The translations under genes were made by a program, and so were the position numbers. DNA of 64,000 bases from Thermodesulfovibrio yellowstonii DSM 11347. Lineage in GTDB: Bacteria > Nitrospirota > Thermodesulfovibrionia > Thermodesulfovibrionales > Thermodesulfovibrionaceae. This document shows, in pieces, positions 8,687 through 17,549 of this stretch; position 1 is the stretch's first letter, and each line of letters opens with the position of its first letter. The notes below the pieces were generated by a model. It worked only from the letters and a program-made list of their open reading frames with translations. It did not search any database and was not told the DNA's origin. Location: NCBI RefSeq assembly GCF_000020985.1, contig NC_011296.1:434001-498000 (forward strand). Direction: 5' to 3'.

Positions 8687-9931
8687 TCATTCCGACAACC
8701 TGTTTTGCCCATATCTTCTCTTTATCTCCTCCAAAGCTTCCTCTTTTTTTGAAATTTTGCCCGCAAGAACAAGAGTTTCTATTCTTTCAATTATTTCGCC
8801 AACCAGAGGAGAGGGCTCAAATCCGAGAGAAAGGATGTCTTCTCCTTTAATGAGTGGAAGCTTTTTTTTGTTTTTGAGATAGACTTTTTTATAAAAGTTT
8901 TCAATTTCTCTGTAGAACCATGCTCTTGCCATTCCAAGAGGGTCTGTGCTTATACCATAAATAAGAGCAGGATATAAAACATTTTCATAATTTTTGACAA
9001 ATCTTACTTTGTCTAAAAGAGTTTCTACTTTTTTAATACTAACCCCAGCTTCTATTAGTTTTTCTACAAATCTTTCTTCCTTTTTTGATGGCTTAATCTG
9101 TTTTATGAAAGATAAAGCATGGTGTCCAAAAATTCCTGTGAATTTAAGACAGGCTATAATGTTTGGATTAAAGGTAATTTTGTGATGAGTAAAGATTTTT
9201 TCTGGATTTCTTAGCGCTTCCTCAATTATTATCAGTACTTGAAGATTTGGTCTGATTTGTAATAAATCAGGCATTTTAAAAAATGCTTTGAATATCTCAT
9301 CTTCTACCATCATTTCAACTGTTCTTGCACTATTGTCCACTGAGAGAATCTTCCAGAGTTCCTCTTTTATTCTTTCTTTTGCTGTCACTTTCATGAGAAA
9401 GGCATTTTTTTTCAAGGCTTCACGAGTATTATTCTCTATGTCAAAGTTGACAGTAGCGTGAAATCTGTAAGCTCTCAGAATTCTCAGAGGGTCTGCTTTT
9501 AGATTTTCTTCCTTTACCATTTTTATTAATCTATTTTTTAAATCCTCCATCCCCCCAAAGGGATCAATGAGGTTTTTAAGAGATAAGTCTGTAGCCATTG
9601 CATTTATTGTGAAATCTCGTTCGCTCAGGTCTGTTTCAATTGATTCTCCGCTTAATTGGGCAAAGTCAATTGTTACATTATCTTTAACGACTCTACCTAT
9701 TGAAAATACTTCATCAAGAAGAACAAAGGTTCCTCCTATTTTTCTTGAAAACTCTTTTGCGAGATCTATTGAATCACCTTTGATTGCAAAATCAATATCT
9801 TTTAAATCTCTCTTTAATAGCAAATCTCTCACAGAACCGCCCACAAGATAAGAGTTTTGGTAAAGTTTTTTTTCTTGTAAAAATTTCACTACTTCGTTAA
9901 AGTATTTATTTTCTCTCAGAGTTTCAAACAT
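8687..9931 (-). CDS. tRNA nucleotidyltransferase / poly(A) polymerase family protein
   Basis: 414 residues of the class II nucleotidyltransferase family, which includes CCA-adding enzyme and poly(A) polymerase. The nucleotidyltransferase head shows LVGGSVRDLLL (residues 29-39) and the metal-binding Asp45-x-Asp47 (KDIDFAI). The RNA-end-recognition set follows: ERDFTINAMA, DPFGGMEDL and RADPLRILRAYRF. The C-terminal half is helical, and no HD domain is evident. It may add all of CCA or only part of it, or be a polyadenylating paralogue; the sequence does not decide. It forms a minus-strand pair with dtd, which lies 3 nt upstream of its start. Confidence 0.85.
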   Translation of the reverse strand: MFETLRENKYFNEVVKFLQEKKLYQNSYLVGGSVRDLLLKRDLKDIDFAIKGDSIDLAKEFSRKIGGTFVLLDEVFSIGRVVKDNVTIDFAQLSGESIETDLSERDFTINAMATDLSLKNLIDPFGGMEDLKNRLIKMVKEENLKADPLRILRAYRFHATVNFDIENNTREALKKNAFLMKVTAKERIKEELWKILSVDNSARTVEMMVEDEIFKAFFKMPDLLQIRPNLQVLIIIEEALRNPEKIFTHHKITFNPNIIACLKFTGIFGHHALSFIKQIKPSKKEERFVEKLIEAGVSIKKVETLLDKVRFVKNYENVLYPALIYGISTDPLGMARAWFYREIENFYKKVYLKNKKKLPLIKGEDILSLGFEPSPLVGEIIERIETLVLAGKISKKEEALEEIKRRYGQNRLSE

Positions 9932-9934
9932 ATC

Positions 9935-10375
9935 TCACCTCGTGTTTAATATAAATGTTACAGGACCTTCATTTATAAGAGAAACATGCATGAAACTTCT
10001 GAAAACGCCTTCTTTCACTGGAATACCTTTGCTTCTAAGGCTGTCTATGAAATCCCTATAAAGTTTTTCTGCTTCTTCTGGCGGCATTGCTTTATCAAAG
10101 GAAGGCCGGTTTCCTTTTTTGCAGTCTCCTGCAAGAGTAAACTCTGATACTACCATTATTTCTCCACCAACATCTTTTATGGAGAGGTTCATTTTAGAGT
10201 TGTTATCCTCAAAGATCCTTAGATTAACAACCTTGTCCGCAAGATATTCAACATCCTTTTTACTGTCTTTTTTGTCTATCCCCAAAAAAATAAGGATACC
10301 TTTTCCAATCTCTGATATTGTTTCCCCTCCAACTTCTACAGACGCTTTGTTTACTCTCTGCAACAGTGCAATCAT
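9935..10375 (-). CDS. dtd: D-aminoacyl-tRNA deacylase
   Basis: 146 residues, full length for DTD. It hydrolyses D-amino acids (and glycine mischarged on tRNA-Ala) from tRNA. The N-terminus MIALLQRVNKASVEV is canonical. The motifs are VSEFTLAGD, GNRPSF.KAMPPEEAE, and the C-terminal NEGPVTF. The usual SQFTL reads SEFTL here, a Gln-to-Glu change that is worth noting but conservative. The gene precedes the nucleotidyltransferase gene on the same strand, giving a two-gene tRNA quality/maturation unit. Its start codon is only a few bases from the divergent response-regulator gene. Confidence 0.95.
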   Translation of the reverse strand: MIALLQRVNKASVEVGGETISEIGKGILIFLGIDKKDSKKDVEYLADKVVNLRIFEDNNSKMNLSIKDVGGEIMVVSEFTLAGDCKKGNRPSFDKAMPPEEAEKLYRDFIDSLRSKGIPVKEGVFRSFMHVSLINEGPVTFILNTR

Positions 10376-10396
10376 TTTATGTTAATATATCATACC

Positions 10397-11461
10397 ATGT
10401 TTGAAGAAGTCTCCAAAATTTTAGTAGTTGATGATGAAAGTATAAATTTAGAATTAATATCTGCTATTTTTGTAGATTCTCCACATATTAAGGTTCTTAC
10501 TGCAAAAGACGGACTTGAAGCAATAGAAATTCTTAAAATACATACTCCAGATGTAATTGTTCTTGATATAAGAATGCCAAGAATGAACGGAATAGAAGTT
10601 TTAAATGTTTTAAAATCTGATCCTCACACATCTCATATTCCTGTTGTTGTTCTTTCTGGAGATGACAAAGAAAGAAAAAATGCTTTAAAAAATGGTGCCA
10701 ATGATTTTATCCCGAAACCATTTGATGCAGAAGAGTTAAAACTCAGAGTTATTAATAATCTACAGGTCAAAAAATATCATGATTTAATAAAAAATATAAA
10801 TGACGTATTACAGAAAGAAGTAATGAAAAAAACAAAAGAACTCCGTGAAGCTCTGGAACTCGCAAGAGAGGCAGAATATGAAATGGTTGTAAAACTTGGT
10901 ATGATTTCTGAGTTTAGAGACGAAGAAACAGGGCAGCACATTAGAAGAATAAGCTATTACTCAAAATTACTTGCTCACTTAGCTGGTTTACCAGAATCGG
11001 AACAGAGTGTTATATTTTATGCATCTCCCTTGCATGATGTGGGAAAGGTTGGAATTCCGGATAATATCTTGAGAAAGCCAGGACCTTTAACCCATGAAGA
11101 GTTTGAAGTAATGAAACTTCATACTATTATAGGCGCTAAAATTCTGGATACAGATCCAAGATTTATTACCCTTCAAGCAGGAAAAATAATAGCAGAACAG
11201 CATCATGAAAAATGGGATGGTTCAGGATATCCTTATGGACTAAAAAAAGAGGAAATACATATTTATGCGAGAGTTGTTGCAGTATGTGATGTCTTTGATG
11301 CAATGACATCAGATAGGGTCTACAGACCAGCTTTTACTGTTGACCAAGCAATTGATATTATGAAAAAAAATATAGGAACTCACTTTGACCCGAATCTTTT
11401 TGATATTTTTATTAGCAATCTTGATGAATTTTTAAAAATAAAAGAAACATTTAAAGATTAA
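10397..11461 (+). CDS. Response regulator with HD-GYP output domain
   Basis: About 354 residues from ATG 10397; an alternative ATG at 10379 adds six residues. Neither has a visible ribosome site, and I prefer the second because REC domains usually begin just before KILVVDDE. The receiver domain holds DDE near the N-terminus and the phospho-acceptor Asp in VLDIRMPRMNG (residue 57), with a helical linker at about 125-165. The HD-GYP phosphodiesterase domain shows SPLHDVGK, HH-x-KWDGSGYPYGL and ARVVAVCDVFDAMTSDR. HD-GYP proteins degrade cyclic di-GMP (family knowledge). No histidine kinase gene is adjacent, so this is an orphan regulator. It is divergent from dtd with almost no gap. Confidence 0.9.
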   Translation: MFEEVSKILVVDDESINLELISAIFVDSPHIKVLTAKDGLEAIEILKIHTPDVIVLDIRMPRMNGIEVLNVLKSDPHTSHIPVVVLSGDDKERKNALKNGANDFIPKPFDAEELKLRVINNLQVKKYHDLIKNINDVLQKEVMKKTKELREALELAREAEYEMVVKLGMISEFRDEETGQHIRRISYYSKLLAHLAGLPESEQSVIFYASPLHDVGKVGIPDNILRKPGPLTHEEFEVMKLHTIIGAKILDTDPRFITLQAGKIIAEQHHEKWDGSGYPYGLKKEEIHIYARVVAVCDVFDAMTSDRVYRPAFTVDQAIDIMKKNIGTHFDPNLFDIFISNLDEFLKIKETFKD

Positions 11462-11464
11462 AAA

Positions 11465-12307
11465 TTATTCAACAATAAGATTATCAATTAATCTCGTATC
11501 TCCAATTTTTAAAGCAACTGCAAGCAAATATTTATTTTGCCTTTCTTTAACTTCTTCAAGTGTTAACGGATCATAAACTCCTGCATATTGAATTTCTCTG
11601 ATAAGTGGTTCATTTTTAAATATTTCATGCATTTTTAATTTTACATCTAAAGGCTTTTCCCCTTCGTTTAGAAGTCTTTCCCCCTCTTTTAAGGCTTTAT
11701 ATATAACAGTAGCTGATTGTCTTTCTTTCTCATTTAAATATAAATTTCTTGAACTCATTGCAAGACCGTCTTGTTCTCTTACAGTTGGGCATACAATTAT
11801 TTCAACATCAAAATTCAAATCCTCAACCATTCTTCTAATTATCAATGATTGTTGATAATCTTTTTGTCCAAAATATGCTCTCAAAGGCTTTACTATGTTG
11901 AATAACTTACAGACAATTGTGGCAACACCGCGAAAATGCCCAGGTCTGAAGATGCCGCAGAGTTTATCGCTCAATCCTTCAACTACAACATATGTGCTAT
12001 AGCCTTCTGGATAAAGAGAATTAACATCAGGCAAGAACAAATAATCAATTGCAAGAGCTTCAAGTTTTTCTTTATCTAATTCTACATCTCTTGGATATTT
12101 TTCATAGTCTTCGCCTTGAGCAAACTGTGTTGGATTTACAAAGATACTTACAATAACTATATCATTTTCTTCCTTTGCTCTTCTGATCAAAGATAAATGT
12201 CCTTCATGCAATGCTCCCATTGTTGGAATGAAACCTATGGATTTGCCTTTAAATCTTAATTCTTTACTTATTTCCCTCATTATTCTTGGAATTCTTATTA
12301 CTTCCAT
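11465..12307 (-). CDS. panC: Pantothenate synthetase (pantoate-beta-alanine ligase)
   Basis: 280 residues, normal length. It condenses pantoate and beta-alanine with ATP to form pantothenate, the precursor of coenzyme A. Signatures are FIPTMGALHEGHLSLIRRA (the HxGH ATP site), VSIFVNPTQF, FGQKDYQQ and DGLAMSSRN. It converges with the HD-GYP gene (3-nt gap) and diverges from the DUF218 gene. A TATAAT box on the minus strand at 12322-12317 lies only 9 nt from the ATG, so the transcript would have almost no leader. Confidence 0.96.
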   Translation of the reverse strand: MEVIRIPRIMREISKELRFKGKSIGFIPTMGALHEGHLSLIRRAKEENDIVIVSIFVNPTQFAQGEDYEKYPRDVELDKEKLEALAIDYLFLPDVNSLYPEGYSTYVVVEGLSDKLCGIFRPGHFRGVATIVCKLFNIVKPLRAYFGQKDYQQSLIIRRMVEDLNFDVEIIVCPTVREQDGLAMSSRNLYLNEKERQSATVIYKALKEGERLLNEGEKPLDVKLKMHEIFKNEPLIREIQYAGVYDPLTLEEVKERQNKYLLAVALKIGDTRLIDNLIVE

Positions 12308-12316
12308 AATGGTTTA

Positions 12317-12359
12317 ATTATAACTTAATTTTGGATGTAATAGACAATTCTGGTATACT
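12317..12359. promoter_or_regulatory. Divergent promoters for panC and the DUF218 gene
   Basis: On the plus strand, TTGGAT (12331-12336), a 17-nt spacer and TATACT (12354-12359, preceded by TG) form a convincing sigma-70-type promoter. The ATG at 12366 is only 6 nt after the -10 box. On the minus strand, TATAAT reads at 12322-12317, with panC starting 9 nt later. Both transcripts would be leaderless or nearly so, and no Shine-Dalgarno sequence is seen before either start. Confidence 0.5.
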
Positions 12360-12365
12360 TAATTC

Positions 12366-13073
12366 ATGTTTTTTCTGAAAAAAGTTATTACCTCTTTGAT
12401 TTTGCCGCCTGGTATTTTAATAATTATTTTTCTTTTAATTGCACTGTTAGAGAAAAGAAGAAATTTTATCCGTTATTTGGCTTTTTTCTCAGCCTTATTG
12501 GTTTATCTAATCTCTATTGAACCTGTGAAAGATTTATTATTGTATCCTCTGGAAAAAAGTTACAGCGTTTCGGAAAAATTAGATGCTGATGCTATTGTTA
12601 TACTTGGAGGAGGTGTTTATAGCTGGGCTTCCTTTCCAGAAGATTCGTCAAACAGGCTATTTACAGGATACTTGGTTTATAGGAAAACAAAACTTCCTAT
12701 TATTGTGTCTGGAGGAGCTGTTGAAGGGAAAATTTCAGATAGTGCAGCTATGGCTGCAATGTTAAAAGAATTTGGAGTTGAAGATAGCAAAATTATTGAA
12801 GAAAATAAAAGCAGAGATACTGCTCAGAATGCTTTATATGTTGCTAAGATATGCAAAGAAAAATCTTTTAAAAAGGTGATACTGGTTACATCAGCTTATC
12901 ACATGAAAAGAGCAGTTAAGTTTTTTAAGCAAGCAGGACTTGAAGTTTTACCATATCCAGCAGATTTTAAACAAAGCAATCATTATAACATTTATAGTTT
13001 TTTACCGAAATTCGGTAACTTTGCTCTTTCATCAAAAGCTATAAGGGAGCATATAGCTTTAATAGTATATTAA
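12366..13073 (+). CDS. DUF218 (YdcF/SanA/ElyC-like) membrane protein
   Basis: 235 residues. Two membrane segments (about 8-28 and 35-52) are followed by a DUF218 domain facing the periplasm or cytoplasm: ADAIVILGGGVYSW, IVSGGAV, ENKSRDTAQNALYVAKI and VTSAYHMKRAVKFF. Relatives (SanA, ElyC, YdcF) affect envelope integrity and undecaprenyl-phosphate-dependent polymer synthesis (family knowledge, loosely defined). The neighbour on the opposite strand is a WecA-type undecaprenyl-phosphate transferase, which fits an envelope role. Confidence 0.8.
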   Translation: MFFLKKVITSLILPPGILIIIFLLIALLEKRRNFIRYLAFFSALLVYLISIEPVKDLLLYPLEKSYSVSEKLDADAIVILGGGVYSWASFPEDSSNRLFTGYLVYRKTKLPIIVSGGAVEGKISDSAAMAAMLKEFGVEDSKIIEENKSRDTAQNALYVAKICKEKSFKKVILVTSAYHMKRAVKFFKQAGLEVLPYPADFKQSNHYNIYSFLPKFGNFALSSKAIREHIALIVY

Positions 13074-13082
13074 AATACTAAT

Positions 13083-14153
13083 TCATTTAAGTTTTAGAAT
13101 TTTTGGGGTTTTAAATTTTACAATTTTAAAGTAGAGCCATGCATACAAAATCATAAAAATAATGCATGATAAAATTAGAAGCAGTTTATGCCTCCAGAAA
13201 AGCAAAGCAGGAATTGTGCATAATATCTGCATTATCCATAAATAGGGCGATGTTAATGAATTTCTGAGCCTTCTTTTTATTTTTCTGAATTTAGGTTTTA
13301 CAATTCTTCTGTATATTAGTGTATGCAGATGTATACTGTCTGGTTTAAAAGGACTGAATGAGCGAGCAAATTTTCTTCTCCATATTGAAAAAACGGTTTC
13401 CCATATGGGATACATAAGAAGAAGAAAAGGAAACCATGCAGAAACCTGAGGATGGCTATTAACTATCAAAACTCCGCTGAGTCCAGCAAGAAATCCTGTA
13501 GTATAGGCACCTCCGTCACCTAAAAATATATTTCCAAAGGGATAGTTCCACAGAAAAAATCCCATTAAAGAGGCAAAAATACATAAATTAAGATAAAGCA
13601 AAAAAATATCACCAACTAAAAAGGAGACATAAGCATAAGATAAAAAAACAAGAATACACACACCTGATGCAAGTCCATTAAATCCATCTATGATATTTAC
13701 AGCATTTGAAACCCCAGCAAGAGCAAAAGATGTAAAGATAACTGAAAAGATGAAAATTGATCTAAGAGCATCATCAAAATATGGGATGTCAATCCTTAGA
13801 AGATTTGCTTCAAGAAGAAAACAGGCAACCATACCAGACAAAAATGCACAGGCAAGTCTCATTTTTGCACCAACTTTTTTTGTTATATCCTCTGCAATGC
13901 CTCCTAAAAATACAGGTATGCAGGAAAGAATAATAAAAAGAAATTTATTTGAAAAATCTTTTTTAGCAATAAAAAAGGCAATACAAACAAAAATCAGAGA
14001 TAAAAATATTGCAATACCTCCTGTTCTTGGAACTTGCCAGTTATGAAACTTCTGTATTCCCTCAAACTTATCAAGATGGCTTTTATGTTTAATTCTTAGA
14101 AGAATGAGGCATAAAAGAAAGGATGACATAAAAGCAATAAGCAAATAAGGCAT
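13083..14153 (-). CDS. WecA/MraY-type undecaprenyl-phosphate sugar-1-phosphate transferase
   Basis: 356 residues, about ten membrane helices. Such enzymes start polysaccharide synthesis by moving HexNAc-1-phosphate from a UDP-sugar to undecaprenyl phosphate at the inner membrane. Motifs are RTGGIAIF, GGIAEDITKK (the usual DD pair reads ED), NIIDGFNGLASG, WNYPFGNIFLGDGGA and HLHTL. The sugar is probably GlcNAc or a relative. It lies at the edge of the polysaccharide region but on the opposite strand, so it is separately controlled. Its own ribosome site (GGGGAGGG on the minus strand) is strong. It is the likely initiating enzyme for the O-antigen or capsule made by the downstream locus. Confidence 0.88.
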   Translation of the reverse strand: MPYLLIAFMSSFLLCLILLRIKHKSHLDKFEGIQKFHNWQVPRTGGIAIFLSLIFVCIAFFIAKKDFSNKFLFIILSCIPVFLGGIAEDITKKVGAKMRLACAFLSGMVACFLLEANLLRIDIPYFDDALRSIFIFSVIFTSFALAGVSNAVNIIDGFNGLASGVCILVFLSYAYVSFLVGDIFLLYLNLCIFASLMGFFLWNYPFGNIFLGDGGAYTTGFLAGLSGVLIVNSHPQVSAWFPFLLLMYPIWETVFSIWRRKFARSFSPFKPDSIHLHTLIYRRIVKPKFRKIKRRLRNSLTSPYLWIMQILCTIPALLFWRHKLLLILSCIIFMILYAWLYFKIVKFKTPKILKLK

Positions 14154-14257
14154 AAACCCTCCCCATGCTTAATTTTTAATATAATAACATAATAGGTTGT
14201 TATAAAAGACAATATTCCTATGTTTTCCAAAGTTTTCCAAACTTTTTTATTTTCTTA

Positions 14258-14392
14258 CCCCTCTGAGCGAAGCGAAGAGTCTCCTCCTTTTTCTTGTCAT
14301 TCCGAACACCCTCAATGGGTGTGAGGAATCTCTGTCCTGTTTTCCCCTTGCAGAAAAAAGAGAAGGAGATTCCTCGTCGCTAACGCTATGAA
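14258..14392. repeat. Interspersed inverted-repeat element, composite copy
   Basis: Contains the family's modules in mixed order: CTGAGCGAAGCGAAGAGTCT (left arm), TCTCCTCC, TGTCATTCCGAA, GAGGAATCTC, then GGAGATTCCTCGTCGCTAACGC (right arm). It lacks a clean TGACA end, so it is degenerate. The same modules recur at 15755, 17316, 17462, 18947, 20598, 52708 and 54389. Confidence 0.75.
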
Positions 14393-14415
14393 GGTAAATC
14401 ACTAAATAACGAGGC

Positions 14416-14459
14416 TTGTAGTTTAATGATTTTGTGTAAATTACAATTTTTTGAACAGT
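14416..14459 (+). repeat. 44-nt hairpin element, copy 1
   Basis: TTGTAGTTTA and TAAATTACAA form a 10-bp inverted repeat (one G-U pair if RNA), followed by a T run and TTTTTGAACAGT. By eye it matches a second 44-nt copy at 20737-20780 at 38 of 44 positions, with the differences mostly in the loop. Both copies follow an interspersed repeat and precede a glycan-region gene. It could be a protein-binding site, an AT-rich attenuator or a mobile remnant. Confidence 0.6.
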
Positions 14460-14485
14460 TTTTTATTAGATAAAGAGATAGTTTA

Positions 14486-14530
14486 TTGACATGAAAATAC
14501 ATTTCATGTTATTGTTCAAATAATGAACAA
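14486..14530 (+). promoter_or_regulatory. Promoter with two palindromic operators for the winged-helix gene
   Basis: A perfect -35 TTGACA is at 14486-14491. A perfect inverted repeat ACATGAAA / TTTCATGT (14489-14496 and 14502-14509, 5-nt spacer) fills the promoter spacer. The -10 region is weak (TATTGT at about 14510-14515). A second perfect inverted repeat, TTGTTCA / TGAACAA (14512-14518 and 14524-14530), covers the start codon. This layout suggests autorepression by the downstream regulator. No ribosome site precedes the ATG at 14523. Confidence 0.6.
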
Positions 14531-15101
14531 ATCATCAATAAACGATGAAATCTCCCTTCGTATTCTTGAACATATTCATGAAAGTCCATCAATAACCCAG
14601 AGAGACTTAGCATCAAAGCTTGGGATAGCTCTTGGACTTACAAATTCTTACATAAAGAGGCTATATAAAAAAGGCTATATAAAGATTAAAAACCTTACAG
14701 GTAAAAGGATAATCTACATGCTTACTCCAAAGGGTTTTACGGAAAAAGCTCGGCTTACGCTAAACTATATGGCAAGGTCTTTTAACTATTTTAAGGAAAT
14801 AAAACAGCGAATAGATAAAACCTATGACCTGATGGTGTCATTGGGTATTAAAGATGTGGTTATCTGGGGAAATGATGAACTGGCAGAACTCTGTTATATT
14901 GCATCAATAGGGCTTCCCATTAAAATATTTGGAGTAGTAAGTCTAAATGGAGCTAAAAAATTTCATAATTTACCTGTCTATTCAAAGGCAGAAATAAGAA
15001 ATACCCAATTTGATGCCATTCTTGTGGCAACTTTTGATGAAAAGGAGATTGCCGAACTGAAAAATATAGATGCTAAGGTTTATTATCTATGGCAGACGTA
15101 G
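14523..15101 (+). CDS. Winged-helix regulator with C-terminal Rossmann-like domain
   Basis: 192 residues. Residues 1-85 are a MarR/Lrp-like winged helix (ITQRDLASKLGIALGLTNSYIKRLYKKGYIKI, then a wing ending YMLTPKGF). A helical linker follows. Residues about 112-190 (KDVVIWGNDELAELCYIASIGLPIKIFGVVSL, then FDAILVATFD) look like a small alpha/beta nucleotide-binding domain, similar in style to the N-terminal half of sugar acyltransferases; this is inference. Related regulators precede NusG-type antiterminators in exopolysaccharide loci. It overlaps such a gene by 13 nt and sits under a palindromic operator, so it probably controls itself and the polysaccharide locus, perhaps sensing a nucleotide sugar. 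Confidence 0.75.
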   Translation: MNKSSINDEISLRILEHIHESPSITQRDLASKLGIALGLTNSYIKRLYKKGYIKIKNLTGKRIIYMLTPKGFTEKARLTLNYMARSFNYFKEIKQRIDKTYDLMVSLGIKDVVIWGNDELAELCYIASIGLPIKIFGVVSLNGAKKFHNLPVYSKAEIRNTQFDAILVATFDEKEIAELKNIDAKVYYLWQT

Positions 15102-15598
15102 CATTTAACTGGTATTGTATATATGTAAAATCAAGGCATGAGTTTAAGGTGTTTGATAGACTAACAAAGGCTGGCATAGAGGCATTTCTGCCTGCTGTTG
15201 AAAGGCTTAGAAGATGGAAGGACAGAAAAAAGCTCATTAAATTCCCGCTTTTCCCCGGCTATCTTTTTGTATGCATAGAGAAAAGCTATGAATTGATGCT
15301 TAAAGTGCTTAAAACTCCGGGGGTTGTCACTTTCATAAAAACTCCTTCTGGCGAACCAGAGCCTATACCAGAGGAGGAAATAGTCCCACTTAGAAAAGCA
15401 ATAGAAAACGGAAGAGAAATAGACCCGTATCCTTATCTCAAGGAAGGACAGAGGGTAAAAATAAAGAGCGGACCCCTTGCAGGAGCAACGGGAATACTGA
15501 AGAAAAAAGAGAAGCAGCATTTTTTTATTATTTCAATACATATACTTCAGAGGGCTGTAAGTGTTAAAATAGATGCTTCTGAAGTAGAACTGACTTAA
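15089..15598 (+). CDS. NusG-family specialised antiterminator (RfaH/UpxY/LoaP type)
   Basis: 169 residues. The NGN domain (WYCIYVKSRHEFKVFDRL, then PLFPGYLFVCI) is followed by a KOW motif in LKEGQRVKIKSGPLAGATGILKK. It is a paralogue of NusG that rides with RNA polymerase and helps it read through long operons. The charged, arginine-rich loop RLRRWKDRKKLIKFPLFPGY is typical of the specialised branch. It overlaps the winged-helix gene by 13 nt and stands just before the nucleotide-sugar genes, so the glycan operon is the expected target. Confidence 0.9.
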   Translation: MADVAFNWYCIYVKSRHEFKVFDRLTKAGIEAFLPAVERLRRWKDRKKLIKFPLFPGYLFVCIEKSYELMLKVLKTPGVVTFIKTPSGEPEPIPEEEIVPLRKAIENGREIDPYPYLKEGQRVKIKSGPLAGATGILKKKEKQHFFIISIHILQRAVSVKIDASEVELT

Positions 15599-15623
15599 TA
15601 CTTAAAGCCTGCTCGGTTATTTT

Positions 15624-15671
15624 TGGTAGTTTTATTTCTCTGCCAATGTAACTGAGGAGGCGGAGCATTGG
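15624..15671 (+). promoter_or_regulatory. Possible JUMPstart/ops-like element and hairpin
   Basis: Just after the antiterminator gene, TGGTAG (15624-15629) is followed by GGCGGAGCATTG (15659-15670), which resembles the ops core GGCGGTAGCNTG with one base missing. The inverted repeat CCAATG (15643-15648) / CATTGG (15666-15671) would present the GGAGGCGGAG sequence in a 17-nt loop. Spacing differs from classic JUMPstart, so this is a weak match; its location makes it interesting. Confidence 0.3.
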
Positions 15672-15754
15672 GAAAAAAGTGAAAATAAACTCTAATAGAA
15701 AAATCTTTTGCCTGCGACGCATGATTCCGCTTTGTTACGGCTTGTGCAAAAAAG

Positions 15755-15794
15755 TGTCATTCCGAAAGGCTTGATGCCCTGAGGAATCTCTGCC
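15755..15794. repeat. Interspersed repeat, short fragment
   Basis: TGTCATTCCGAAAGGC and then CCTGAGGAATCTC are one arm of the TGTCA...TGACA repeat family; the other arm is missing. Confidence 0.65.
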
Positions 15795-15882
15795 ATGAGA
15801 AAAGAGAATTTTGGGTTAAATAAGCCTAAAAATAAGATTAGAAATGCTAATTTTCATGATAAAATAAAAACGAGGAGATAAA

Positions 15883-16101
15883 ATGAGATTTAAAGTGGTG
15901 ATAATATATGATCCAGAATACGATGGCTATGTTGTTGATGTTCCAGAGCTTGTAGGATGCATGAGTCAGGGGAAAACAATAGATGAAGCTCTTGAGAATA
16001 TAAAAGATGCAATTAGAGGATGGATAGAAGTAGAAAAAAAACACGGAAGATTTGACATTTTTGAAGAAAAGGAAGTGTTTCTTGGCGAGGTTACTGTTTA
16101 A
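15883..16101 (+). CDS. hicB: HicB-family antitoxin
   Basis: 72 residues. The partial RNase-H-like HicB fold is recognisable: MRFKVVIIYDPEYDGYVVDVPELVGCMSQGKTIDEALENIKDAI. HicB binds and blocks the HicA RNase and often represses its own promoter. Here a separate DNA-binding tail is short or absent. A strong GAGGAG ribosome site lies 7 nt before the ATG. The order is antitoxin first, toxin directly after the stop, a common arrangement. The pair lies between the glycan antiterminator and galE. Confidence 0.88.
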   Translation: MRFKVVIIYDPEYDGYVVDVPELVGCMSQGKTIDEALENIKDAIRGWIEVEKKHGRFDIFEEKEVFLGEVTV

Positions 16102-17303
<1,202 letters not shown>

Positions 17304-17315
17304 AAAGTCTTCCTT

Positions 17316-17389
17316 TGTCAGCCCGAGCGTTAGCGAGGGATCTCAGTAAAGGATGAGATTCCTCGTCGATTACGCTTCTCGGAATGACA
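17316..17389. repeat. Interspersed inverted repeat, complete copy
   Basis: Begins TGTCAGCCCGAGCGTTAGCG and ends CTCGGAATGACA, with AGGGATCTC and GAGATTCCTCG as inner arms. The whole 74-bp unit can fold on itself. Confidence 0.8.
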
Positions 17390-17461
17390 AGTAAAGAAAG
17401 TCTCGGAAGGACAGGAATAGAGAAATGATAGTAATGGAGAAAAGTGAAGGCGCCCCTATTC

Positions 17462-17549
17462 TGTCACCCTGAGGCGAACCGAAGGGTCTCCTCCTTTTTA
17501 AAAAAAAAGATGAGATTCCTCGCTTCGCTTCGCTACTTTCGGAATGACA
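17462..17549. repeat. Interspersed inverted repeat, complete copy
   Basis: Begins TGTCACCCTGAGGCGAACCG, passes through GGGTCTCCTCC, an A-rich centre and GAGATTCCTCGCTTCGC, and ends TTTCGGAATGACA. It shares both arms with the other family members. Confidence 0.8.

Larger units (their letters stand above)
14154..14522. other. Intergenic control region before the glycan regulators
   Basis: This 369-base gap has no credible gene. It holds, in order, the minus-strand promoter zone of the WecA-like gene, a twice-repeated gttttccaaa, an interspersed repeat copy (14258-14392), the first copy of a 44-nt hairpin element (14416-14459) and the promoter-operator of the winged-helix gene (14486-14530). 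Confidence 0.7.

Noticed and set aside
8623-8850. Plus-strand open frame after the fumarase beta gene
   Set aside because: It runs antisense into the nucleotidyltransferase gene, and its peptide has no family features.
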